DNA from: Streptomyces sp. NRRL S-1022
GTDB lineage: Bacteria; Actinomycetota; Actinomycetes; Streptomycetales; Streptomycetaceae
Direction of reading: 5' to 3'
Length of the DNA stretch: 64,000 nt
Assembly (NCBI RefSeq): GCF_000720135.1
Contig: NZ_JOIU01000016.1
Coordinates: 1-64,000 of the forward strand
This document shows, piece after piece, positions 55,108 through 63,246 of this stretch (its first letter is position 1; each line of letters begins with the position of its first letter). The notes under the pieces are model-generated. The model worked only from the letters and a program-made list of their open reading frames with translations, did no database searches and was not told the DNA's origin. The translations under genes and the position numbers were made by a program.

Positions 55108-56043
55108 GTGAGTACCGTGCCGCCCGCCGACGGGTCCGACCAGCCTCCCCTGTCCGACGAGCAGTGGGCGGCGTTCCTGCGCGACGCCGCCGAGGGCGGC
55201 GGTGCCGGTGCTCCCAGGGAGCCGTCCGCGCGCGCCAGGACGCGGCTGGGCCGGCTCCGGGCCGGAGTGCGCCGCGGGCTCCGGCGTCCCGCCCGCTTCT
55301 CGGTGCGCGCCGGCGTCCAAGCGGTCGTGCCCTGGCTGGCCGCGGCGGCCGTGGTGGTCTACGGCGCCTGGGAGCAGGGCCTGCTCTCCTGGGCCCGCGC
55401 GGACGCGTCGGGTCCGGCCCGGGCCGTGGCGCTGCCGGGCGGCGGGGTCTCCGACGGCGACCACTGCGGAGCGAGGGGCTACCACCGCTTCCCGCTGCCG
55501 GCGGCCGCCTCCGCACCGGCCCCCGGCTCCGCGGATCCGTCGCCCGGCCCGCAGCTCGTCCTCGGCTCCTACGGGTACGTGAAACCGTCCCGTCGCGTTC
55601 CCGGGCGCCTCACCGTCGGCCTGCTGTTCGCGCCGGGCCCGAAGGGCGCGCTGGAGCTGTCGCGGACCCTGGGCGGCGAGGGTGTGGCGGTCGAGATCGA
55701 GGGCCCGGACGGGCTGGTGGGCGGCGCCCACGGCGTGCCCGTCACCTGGGACGCTCCCGCGCGGCCCGGTGACGCCGGCACGGTACGTATCGGCCTCGCC
55801 GAGGGCGGCGGTGCCGAGCTGTCCCTGCCGCCGGAGGCCCTCTGTCCCGGATACGGCGCGGCGGCCGTGGCCGAGCACCTCCCGCCGCCGACCGACTCCT
55901 CGAACACGATCACCGGTCAGCCGGCCTACACCCTGACCGTGTCCGTACGTGACCCGGGCGTCGGTGTCCTGCGCAGGTCACTGGGCCTCCCGCCGGGCGG
56001 CGACGTCCTGAGCGCGAACAACCTGGTGCCGGACGCCCCCTGA
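55108..56043 (+). CDS. Hypothetical single-TM protein
   Basis: 311 aa. An acidic N-terminus (LSDEQWAAFLRDAAEG), a basic stretch, one TM segment near residues 70-87 (VVPWLAAAAVVVYGAW) and a large exported domain with two Cys and beta-rich sequence. No family recognised. Conserved-looking coding bias. Confidence 0.65.
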   Translation: MSTVPPADGSDQPPLSDEQWAAFLRDAAEGGGAGAPREPSARARTRLGRLRAGVRRGLRRPARFSVRAGVQAVVPWLAAAAVVVYGAWEQGLLSWARADASGPARAVALPGGGVSDGDHCGARGYHRFPLPAAASAPAPGSADPSPGPQLVLGSYGYVKPSRRVPGRLTVGLLFAPGPKGALELSRTLGGEGVAVEIEGPDGLVGGAHGVPVTWDAPARPGDAGTVRIGLAEGGGAELSLPPEALCPGYGAAAVAEHLPPPTDSSNTITGQPAYTLTVSVRDPGVGVLRRSLGLPPGGDVLSANNLVPDAP

Positions 56044-56196
56044 TCTCGGACGGCCGCTGAGCCCGCGCGTCCTTCGAAACTATTCGGCGTCTCCGACCCG
56101 TTCCCCCCGCCGCCGGCTCCCTCCACTATTTGTCATGCCGCTGAGCAAATCGGGTCCGGGCCAGGCGGAAGCGGCCCAGGGTGGGGGAGGGGACGT

Positions 56197-59100
56197 ATGT
56201 CTGTGGCGCGCAGGACGGTGCTGGGGGCGGGGCTCGGGGCCGTGTCCGTGCCGGCCTCGGGGAGGGCGTGGACCGGCGGGGCGGCGGGCGGCCCCAGGAC
56301 GGCGGGGGCCGGTGAGGCGGCCGGCGCCCCGGTGCTGACGGACCCGGGGGCGTACGTCTCCTTCTCGGACGGGGCGTTCTCCCTCGTGGGCGCGCCGGTG
56401 GTGGTGAGCCCGGAGGATCATCCCGGAGTCGTACGGGTCGCGGGGGATCTCCGGGACGACCTCGAACGGGTGACGGGGGTCCGCCCGGGCGGCACGCTCG
56501 GCCGCTTCCCGGTGTTGCTCGGCACGATCGGGCGCAGCCCGCTGCTCGACGGGCTGATCCGGTCCGGAAAGCTCGACGTGACGGGCGTGCGGGGCAGGTG
56601 GGAGACCTCGCTGCAGACGGTCGTGGACCGGCCGATGCCCGGTGTGGAGCGGGCGTTCGTCATCGCCGGCAGCGATCCGCGGGGCACGGTCTTCGGGGCG
56701 TACGACGTCTCGTACGGCATCGGTGTCTCGCCCTGGCACTGGTGGGACGACGTGCCCCCGGCGCGGCGCGACCACGTATGGGTGAAGCCCGGCCGCTTCA
56801 CCCAGGGGACCCCGGCGGTGAAGTACCGGGGCATCTTCGTGAACGACGAGAATCCCGCGCTCGGCACCTGGGCGCCGGCCTACTTCGGCCCCGGCAAGGC
56901 ACCGGGTCACCCCGGCGGCTTCACCGCGGACTTCTACGCCAAGGTCTTCGAGGTGCTGCTGCGCCTGAAGGGGAACTACCTCTGGCCGGCGGTGTGGGGC
57001 CGGGCCTTCGCGGAGGACGACCCGGACAACCACCGGCGTGCCGCCGAGTACGGCGTTGTCATGGGCACATCTCACGAGGCGCCGATGATGCGGGGCATCG
57101 AGGAGTGGAACCGGCACGCCGGCTCCGGGACCGACCCCTACGGGGGGACGGGCGAATGGTCGTACCGCCGCAACGCGGAGGCGATCCGCGCGTACTGGCG
57201 CGCCGGCATCCAGCGCATGGCCGACCAGGGCTTCGAGGGCGTGGTGACGCTCGGCATGCGCGGCAACGGCGACACCGGCCTGCCCGACGGCGACGGCATC
57301 GAGCTGATGCAGCAGATCATCGCCGACCAGCGTCGCATCATCGAGGAGGTCACCGGCAGGCCGGCGGCCGAGACCCCTCAGGTCTGGACGCTCTACAAGG
57401 AGGTCCAGCGCTACTGGGACCGCGGGCTGCGCGCGCCGGACGACGTCACCGTGGTGTTCACGGACGACAACTGGGGCAACATCCGCAGGCACCCGGACGG
57501 CCCGCGCCCCGGCGGTCACGGCCTCTACTACCACTTCGACTACGTCGGCGCCGGCCGCAACTACAAGTGGGTGGACACCGCCAACCTCAGGAACGTCTGG
57601 GACCAGCTCCACCAGGCGCACGCCCACGGCAACCACGGCCTGTGGGTGGCCAACGTCGGCGACCTGAAGGGCAACGAACTGCCCACCGAGTTCTTCCTCG
57701 GCTACGCCTGGAACCCCGACGCCTGGCCCCTGGAACGCCTCGGCGCCTGGGAGGAACGCTACGCCCGCCAGAACTTCGGCGCCGCGCAGGCCGAGGAGAT
57801 CGCCGCGCTGCTGGCGGCCTACGGCCGGCTCCAGGCCCGCCGCAAACCGGAGCTGCTCAACCGCCGGATCACCCTCTCCGGCGACCGCGTGGTCTACGAC
57901 GACCGGCAGACGCCGTTCTACTTCGCGCACCGGGAACTGGAACGCGTCACCGAGGAGTGGCGCGAACTGGGCCGCCGCGCGGAACGCGTCGAGCGCAGAC
58001 TGCCGGAGCGGTTGCGGGACGCGTGGTTCGAACTGGCCGGCTACGCGGTCACGGCGACCGCGAACCTGTACGCGCTGCGGGCGGCGGAGTTCACGAACCT
58101 GCTGTACGCGGCGCAGGGCCGGGCCGCGACGAACGACCTCGCGGCCCGGACGGAAGCGGCCCTCGACCGGGACCTGGCCCTGGCCGACCGCTTCGACTCC
58201 CGCGTGGCGGACGGTAAGTGGCGGGGCTTCCAGACCCAGCCGCACATCGACTACGGCGACGTGGACCGCTACGGCCCGAACGCGCCGTGGCAGCAGCCGG
58301 AGAAGGACGACGTGGCGCTGCCGGACGTGCTGTTCCCCGCGGTGCGGCGCATCGAGGTGCCCGCGGGTGCGGAGCCGGGGGTGTCCGTGGACGGGGCCGA
58401 GGACACGGGGGAGTGGTGGCCCGGAGGCTCCTCCTCGGCCGCGTCGCTGCCGCCGTTCAGCCCGTACCAGACCCGCCCCCGGCAGTACGTGGAGATCTTC
58501 AACCGGGGCCGTACGCCCTTCCCCTACGAGGTCTCGGTCTCGGCGCCGTGGCTGCGGGTGGACCGCCCCCGGGGCCGGGTGGAGCAGCAGGTCCGCCTGG
58601 AGGTGGAGGTGGACTGGTCCCGGGCACCGGCCGGGCGCGCGGAGGCGACCCTGACGGTGCACGGCGCGGGCGTGTCGGTCCCGGTCCGCTGCGTGGCGGA
58701 ACGCCCCGTGGGCGGGCCGCTGCCGGGCTTCGTCGAGGCCGGCGGCTACGTGGCGATCGACGCCGGGCACTACGAGCGCGCCGTGGGCCACTGGCGTCGC
58801 ATCGACGGCATCGGACGGACGGGCGCGGGCATGACTCCCTGGCCGGTGACGTCCCCGAACCGGACCCCGGGCGGCGGCTCACCCCGCCTGGAGTACGAGG
58901 TGACGCTGCTGTCCGCCGCCACCGAGGTGACCGTGTGGGCCCACCTGTCCCCCCGCAACCCGGCCGTCCCCGGCGTCCCGGGCCTGCGCTACGGCATCTC
59001 GCTGGACGACGGCCCGATCCGCACGGTGGACATCACCGCGGGCGCGGACGACGGCGCGCTGAACACGGTCTGGGCCCGCCACACCTCGGACAACATCAAC

Positions 59101-59268
59101 GCGACGGCGACCACGCACACGGTGACGCGGCGGGGCCCGCACCGGCTGAAGTTCTGGATGGTGGACCCGACGGTGGTCCTGCAACGCCTGCTGATCGACA
59201 CGGGCGGCCTGCCGCAGCTGTACCTGGGGCCGCTGGAGAGCCTGCGGGTGGGGGAGGGTCACTCGTAG
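56197..59268 (+). CDS. Secreted glycoside hydrolase family 115 (xylan alpha-1,2-glucuronidase)
   Basis: 1023 aa. Twin-arginine signal (VARRTVLGAGLGAVSVPASG). The GH115 body includes GSDPRGTVFGAYDVSYGIGV, SPWHWWDDVPPARRDHVWVK, GIFVNDENPALGTWAP and LKGNYLWPAVWGRAFAEDDP, and continues into beta-rich C-terminal domains. The family removes methylglucuronic acid from xylan. It overlaps the convergent Uma2 gene by 10 nt. Confidence 0.88.
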   Translation: MSVARRTVLGAGLGAVSVPASGRAWTGGAAGGPRTAGAGEAAGAPVLTDPGAYVSFSDGAFSLVGAPVVVSPEDHPGVVRVAGDLRDDLERVTGVRPGGTLGRFPVLLGTIGRSPLLDGLIRSGKLDVTGVRGRWETSLQTVVDRPMPGVERAFVIAGSDPRGTVFGAYDVSYGIGVSPWHWWDDVPPARRDHVWVKPGRFTQGTPAVKYRGIFVNDENPALGTWAPAYFGPGKAPGHPGGFTADFYAKVFEVLLRLKGNYLWPAVWGRAFAEDDPDNHRRAAEYGVVMGTSHEAPMMRGIEEWNRHAGSGTDPYGGTGEWSYRRNAEAIRAYWRAGIQRMADQGFEGVVTLGMRGNGDTGLPDGDGIELMQQIIADQRRIIEEVTGRPAAETPQVWTLYKEVQRYWDRGLRAPDDVTVVFTDDNWGNIRRHPDGPRPGGHGLYYHFDYVGAGRNYKWVDTANLRNVWDQLHQAHAHGNHGLWVANVGDLKGNELPTEFFLGYAWNPDAWPLERLGAWEERYARQNFGAAQAEEIAALLAAYGRLQARRKPELLNRRITLSGDRVVYDDRQTPFYFAHRELERVTEEWRELGRRAERVERRLPERLRDAWFELAGYAVTATANLYALRAAEFTNLLYAAQGRAATNDLAARTEAALDRDLALADRFDSRVADGKWRGFQTQPHIDYGDVDRYGPNAPWQQPEKDDVALPDVLFPAVRRIEVPAGAEPGVSVDGAEDTGEWWPGGSSSAASLPPFSPYQTRPRQYVEIFNRGRTPFPYEVSVSAPWLRVDRPRGRVEQQVRLEVEVDWSRAPAGRAEATLTVHGAGVSVPVRCVAERPVGGPLPGFVEAGGYVAIDAGHYERAVGHWRRIDGIGRTGAGMTPWPVTSPNRTPGGGSPRLEYEVTLLSAATEVTVWAHLSPRNPAVPGVPGLRYGISLDDGPIRTVDITAGADDGALNTVWARHTSDNINATATTHTVTRRGPHRLKFWMVDPTVVLQRLLIDTGGLPQLYLGPLESLRVGEGHS

Positions 59269-59849
59269 AGCGGCAGACCGTCCGTCGCGATCGTCCAGTC
59301 GGCGATCGTCACGTCCTCCCCGTAGACGAAGTCCTTACGGGTGGCGTAGCGGGGGCCGTCGGGGGTGGGGTGGATGTCGGTGAGGACGGCGCCGGTGCCG
59401 GTGCGGGGGTCGAAGACCGCGTAGACCGGGATGCCGATCAGGGGGTAGTCGCGCAACTTGGTGACCCAGTCGTTGTCCGGGTTGGAGCGGGAGACGATCT
59501 CCACGGCGGCGATCAGCGTACGCGGGTCGAAAGCCCCCTCTCCTTCCATGTCCGCCTCGGCGATCACCATGATGTCGGGGCGGCGCATGATGCCTTCCGG
59601 CTCCATCTCGACGTCGGGCTCGCCCGTGTGGGCCACGATCTCCTCGGGCATGACCTTCTCCAGTCGTTTCCGGAGACGGAGCGCGGTGAGCTCGTGCGGC
59701 CGCACAGGCGACATCATGTCGAGGACGATTCCTTCTTTGGTGATCTCGAACTTGCCGGGGAGGGTGCCGTCCGTGGACTCCACGAAATCGCGCATGGCCC
59801 GGTACAGGTGAGAGGTGCCCTGCCGCGCGTTGTCCGGGGCGATGGTCAT
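59259..59849 (-). CDS. Uma2 family endonuclease (DUF820)
   Basis: 196 aa. PD-(D/E)XK-like core: EPDVEMEPEGIMRRPDIMVI followed by LIAAVEIVSRSNPDNDWVTK, then LRDYPLIGIPVYAVFDPRTG. Streptomyces carry many copies and their targets are unknown. ATG at 59849. Confidence 0.82.
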   Translation of the reverse strand: MTIAPDNARQGTSHLYRAMRDFVESTDGTLPGKFEITKEGIVLDMMSPVRPHELTALRLRKRLEKVMPEEIVAHTGEPDVEMEPEGIMRRPDIMVIAEADMEGEGAFDPRTLIAAVEIVSRSNPDNDWVTKLRDYPLIGIPVYAVFDPRTGTGAVLTDIHPTPDGPRYATRKDFVYGEDVTIADWTIATDGLPLYE

Positions 59850-59901
59850 GGCGCTCGCTCCTCGTCGTCTGTGCCCAGGGGCAAGGATCGTCGCCTTCAT
59901 G

Positions 59902-60774
59902 CTAGGCCTCCTCCAGGAGATCGATCGGCTCGGCAGTCGCGGCAGTGACCGGGGCCGGCGCCCGGAAAGCACGCTCGCAGCCGTCGCAGGTCTGGAGGGG
60001 GTGCCGGGCGGCCGGGGGTGGTTCGGGTGCGCGGTACGGCGGCAGGGGCGGGAGCCCGGCCGTCAGGCGGTGGGCCAGGAGGGCGGCCGGGCGGGTCAGG
60101 GGTTCCGCCGGCAGGCCCGTGGTCAGGGCGTGGCGTACGGCAGTGGGGGTGAGGTCCCGCTCCAGCCAGGCCGCCACACCGGGGGCGAGGTGCTCGGCGT
60201 CGGCGGCGGACAGGAGCAGGCGGGGGTCCGTGCGGCGCAGGCCGGCCAGGACGTCGGTGGCCGTGTGCAGCAGGGCGGGGGAGGAGTACGCCGGTTGCGG
60301 CACGGCGGGGAGGGCCGCGCGGCGGGCGGGCTTCTGCTGCGCCGTGGTGGCCGCGCGGCGGCTTCGCGGGGCCTCGGACGCCTCACGCCGCCCGCCGGGC
60401 TGGTTGCAGGAGATGGTGCGGGTGACGATGCGGCCGCCGGGGACCCGGGCACGCTCGCGGCGCAGGTAGCCGTGGGCCTCCAGCTCGCGCAGGGCGGCGG
60501 CGATACGGGTCGCGCCCTCGGGGAAGCGGGCGGCGAGGGTCTTGATGTCGACGCGGGCGCCGGGCGGCAGCGACTGGATGTGGCAGGCCAGGCCGATCGC
60601 GAGGAGCGAGAGGTCGGGGTGCTGGGCGAGGTGGTTGCCGATCACCGTGAACCGGGTGGTGTGGCGGGTGTGGTCGTGGATGAGCCCGCCGCTGTGACGG
60701 GCCCGGTTCGGGTGGTTGTCGGCGGTAACGCGGGACTGGGGGCACGGGGGCGCGCTAGGGTTTTCAACGTCCAT
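59902..60774 (-). CDS. Winged-helix DNA-binding protein
   Basis: 290 aa. FTVIGNHLAQHPDLSLLAIG begins a helical domain; LPPGARVDIKTLAARFPEGA with LRELEAHGYLRRERARVPGG is a winged helix-turn-helix. The C-terminus has a CDGCERAF knuckle. Resembles Streptomyces HTH proteins related to plasmid replication-type winged helices. ATG at 60774 sits 30 nt below a large hairpin. Confidence 0.7.
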   Translation of the reverse strand: MDVENPSAPPCPQSRVTADNHPNRARHSGGLIHDHTRHTTRFTVIGNHLAQHPDLSLLAIGLACHIQSLPPGARVDIKTLAARFPEGATRIAAALRELEAHGYLRRERARVPGGRIVTRTISCNQPGGRREASEAPRSRRAATTAQQKPARRAALPAVPQPAYSSPALLHTATDVLAGLRRTDPRLLLSAADAEHLAPGVAAWLERDLTPTAVRHALTTGLPAEPLTRPAALLAHRLTAGLPPLPPYRAPEPPPAARHPLQTCDGCERAFRAPAPVTAATAEPIDLLEEA

Positions 60775-60803
60775 CAGGAAGTTGGAGCCTTCCTCGGTGG
60801 TCA

Positions 60804-60839
60804 GGCCCTCGCACGGGATCGCTACTCCCGGCGAGGGCC
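60804..60839 (-). promoter_or_regulatory. Strong hairpin in the 5' region of the winged-helix gene
   Basis: GGCCCTCGC pairs with GCGAGGGCC, and an inner CGGGA pairs with TCCCG, leaving a 7-nt loop and one bulged base. It lies just upstream of the gene's ribosome site, so it could control translation or be a protein-binding site. Confidence 0.5.
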
Positions 60840-60914
60840 GTCGCATGTCTGCGGTGGTGTTGCGCCGAGCGTAGGGCAGACAACCCGTCCCAAATCCAGC
60901 CGAGTTCGCGATGT

Positions 60915-61463
60915 TCACCCTCCGGGGTGAGTCGACGCCGCGGGCGGGAGGGGTGGGGCTTGGCGGGGTTCTTTCACCTCGTGGTTCCTTGGGAAGAAGC
61001 CGCCCGTGGCACCGGAGCGGGGGACGTCGGGTTCCGGTGCCGGGAGAGCGACCTCCGCCCAGACGGTCTTGCGCGGGTGCCGCCCCTCGGTGACGCCCCA
61101 GCGGTCGGCGAGGGCCGCCACGAGCAGCAGGCCGCGGCCTGATTCGCCGTCCTCGGCCGGAGTGGTGAGCCGGGGCAGCCGGTCACCGCGCGTGTCGGTG
61201 ACCTCGATGCGGAGCGTGCCGCCGGCGACGTAGAGCAGCAGCTGGAAGTCACGGCCGGGGACCCGGCCATGGGTCGCGGCGTTGGCGGCGAGTTCGGCCA
61301 CGATCTGCGTCGGTGCCTCCAACGGCAACCCCCACGTGCGCAGTTGCTGCTCGGTGAGCAGCCGGGCGAGGCGGGCCCCGCGTGGCGTGGGGGACAGGCG
61401 GACGCTGAAGTGCGGGATGTGCCCGTCGTGTTGGTTTTCAGGGGCAGCCGTTTCTTGATTCAC
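60915..61463 (-). CDS. HATPase-type anti-sigma-like kinase (AbaA/WhiJ cluster type)
   Basis: 182 aa. GHKL ATPase: N-box QIVAELAANAATHGRVPGRD, G1 EVTDTRGDRLP, G2 ESGRGLLLVAALADRWGV. Same class as RsbW-like ATPases found beside whiJ-type regulators. GTG at 61463. Divergent from the HTH gene at 61602. Confidence 0.8.
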   Translation of the reverse strand: MNQETAAPENQHDGHIPHFSVRLSPTPRGARLARLLTEQQLRTWGLPLEAPTQIVAELAANAATHGRVPGRDFQLLLYVAGGTLRIEVTDTRGDRLPRLTTPAEDGESGRGLLLVAALADRWGVTEGRHPRKTVWAEVALPAPEPDVPRSGATGGFFPRNHEVKEPRQAPPLPPAASTHPGG

Positions 61464-61601
61464 GTCACTGAGCGTGGCGGAGTCTGCTTCCGTGGTGGGA
61501 GTGACTACGCCTGTACGTACGGCGACTGTCCCGGCTTTGTCTCGGCTGTCCCACCTGTCTCGGGCGTTGTACGGGTACGAGTGCGCGCCGGAGGAGGAGC
61601 G

Positions 61602-62447
61602 ATGGGTGAGGGAGTGGACGAGGCCGGCTGGGACGTCGAGCCCGGCGACGAGATCGAGCCGGTGGTGCAGGCGGTGGGTCGCCTGCTCAAGGTCTGCCGG
61701 GAGGCGGCCGGTATCCCGGTGCCGGAGCTGGCCGAGGCCATGGGCTACGGCGAGGACATGATCCGCAAGATCGAACGCGGGGCGCGGATCCCCCGGCCGG
61801 AGCTGCTGGACAGGGCGGACACGTTCCTTAAGGCGCAGGGCCATCTGAGGGCCTTCACGGAGGACATGAAGAAGGCCCGCTATCCGAAGAAGGTGCGGGA
61901 GCTGGCGGAGATGGAGGGGCGGGCGGTGGAGATGTTGCTGTACAGCAACCACAACATTCATGGCCTGTTGCAGACGCCGGAGTACGTACGAACGATGTTT
62001 GAGATGAGGCAACCCGCACTCGCCGAAGACGTGGTGGAGCGAGAAGCCGCTGCGCGTGTGGCTCGACAGGCCGTCCTGGAGCGGCAGCCCGCTCCTACCG
62101 TCAGTTTCGTCCAGGAACAGGTGACGCTTGAGCGCCCCTACGGTGGGAAGATGGTGCTGCGCCGACAACTCGAACACCTCCTGGAGGTGGCGCGGTTGAG
62201 GAACGTCACGCTCCAGGTCATGCCGACGGACCGGGAGGAGCACGCCGGAACGCAGGGCCTGATCGAGGTGCTGAAGTTCACCGACGGCACGGCGATCGGA
62301 CGTTCCGACGGCGCCTTCAACGGCCGCCCGGTCTCCAGTCCAAAAGAGCTCCGGATCCTCGAATTGCGCTATGGCATGATCCGGGCGCAGGCTCTCACCC
62401 CGAGGGAGTCACAGGCCTTCATCGAGACAGCGCTGGGGAGACTATGA
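61602..62447 (+). CDS. Scr1/WhiJ-family HTH regulator (HTH + DUF5753)
   Basis: 281 aa. N-terminal XRE-type HTH: LLKVCREAAGIPVPELAEAM and MIRKIERGARIPRPELL. The DUF5753 domain follows (HNIHGLLQTPEYVRTMFEMR; VSFVQEQVTLERPYGG; TLQVMPTDREEHAGTQG). Such regulators pair with a DUF397 protein and act in Streptomyces development. ATG with GGAGGAG upstream; 4-nt overlap with the DUF397 gene. Confidence 0.87.
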   Translation: MGEGVDEAGWDVEPGDEIEPVVQAVGRLLKVCREAAGIPVPELAEAMGYGEDMIRKIERGARIPRPELLDRADTFLKAQGHLRAFTEDMKKARYPKKVRELAEMEGRAVEMLLYSNHNIHGLLQTPEYVRTMFEMRQPALAEDVVEREAAARVARQAVLERQPAPTVSFVQEQVTLERPYGGKMVLRRQLEHLLEVARLRNVTLQVMPTDREEHAGTQGLIEVLKFTDGTAIGRSDGAFNGRPVSSPKELRILELRYGMIRAQALTPRESQAFIETALGRL

Positions 62448-62695
62448 GCATCGCGGACCTGCACTGGTTCAAGAGCAGCTACAGCAGCAGCAGTGAACCT
62501 GGCGACTGCGTCGAAGTCGCGCTCCACTGGTTCAAGAGCAGCTACAGCGATAGCAGTAACGGCAACGACTGCCTCGAAGTCGCCCCCACCCCCACCACCA
62601 TCCACATCCGCGACTCCAAGCGCCCCGAAGGCCCCCGTCTCACCGCCACCCCGGCCGCCTGGGCGGCGTTCGTGGACCTGGCCCGGCGGTCTTGA
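62444..62695 (+). CDS. DUF397 protein with internally duplicated motif
   Basis: 83 aa. The DUF397 N-terminal motif LHWFKSSYS...GDCVEVA appears twice in tandem (residues 6-26 and 27-47), followed by one normal C-terminal half (IHIRDSKRPEGPRLTATPAA). The DNA unit is 63 bp. Partner of the upstream HTH protein (BldB/Scr2-like). Confidence 0.85.
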   Translation: MSIADLHWFKSSYSSSSEPGDCVEVALHWFKSSYSDSSNGNDCLEVAPTPTTIHIRDSKRPEGPRLTATPAAWAAFVDLARRS

Positions 62696-62815
62696 GCGAC
62701 AGCTGAGTACACGTACTCAGGCGCCCCCGACGTCACGCCCCTAAGCTCCACCCCGTGACACGCGGTCATCACGGCATGACCGCACCGCCGTCATGAAAAG
62801 GGGGAGTACGCGCTC

Positions 62816-63238
62816 ATGGCGTGGGACGAGTGGGAGCAGCTCAAGTCCAGCGCGGCCCAGCGAATGCAGATCGACCATGTGCCCGCCGACCCCGGCGGGG
62901 GCGGCGGGGCGGGTCCGGACCTGAAGGCGTCGAAGGGTCCGTGGACGAAGGCGTCCGGAGTGGCGGAGGACCTGCGAAGCGCCACCGGCTCGGCGCTCAC
63001 CGACCTGAAGACTGCCCATGAGGGCGCCAAGGCCGGAACCGAAGGCTTCACCAGTACCGATGCATTGCACGAGATCCTGCCCACCTGGGAGAAGCGGCTG
63101 ACTTCGGTGCGCGACGAGTGCGGTCGGCTGCACGGCGCGTTGGCCAGGAGCGGACGCGACTTCGGCGAGATCGATCCGGCTGTCGCGGGCAAGGTCGACG
63201 GCGTGCGCGTTCCCGACAAGCCCGACTGGGCCCGGTGA
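62816..63238 (+). CDS. ESX/WXG100-like small helical protein
   Basis: 140 aa. MAWDEWEQLKSSAAQRMQID at the N-terminus, a Gly-rich loop, then two helical stretches typical of WXG100-like secretion-associated proteins (WEKRLTSVRDECGRLHGALA). 8 nt before the next gene, so probably one operon. Function inferred. Confidence 0.6.
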   Translation: MAWDEWEQLKSSAAQRMQIDHVPADPGGGGGAGPDLKASKGPWTKASGVAEDLRSATGSALTDLKTAHEGAKAGTEGFTSTDALHEILPTWEKRLTSVRDECGRLHGALARSGRDFGEIDPAVAGKVDGVRVPDKPDWAR

Positions 63239-63246
63239 GGTGAACG

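Noticed and set aside
56080..58791. 903-codon frame antisense to the GH115 gene
   Set aside because: Shadow; the plus-strand gene has a signal peptide and family motifs.
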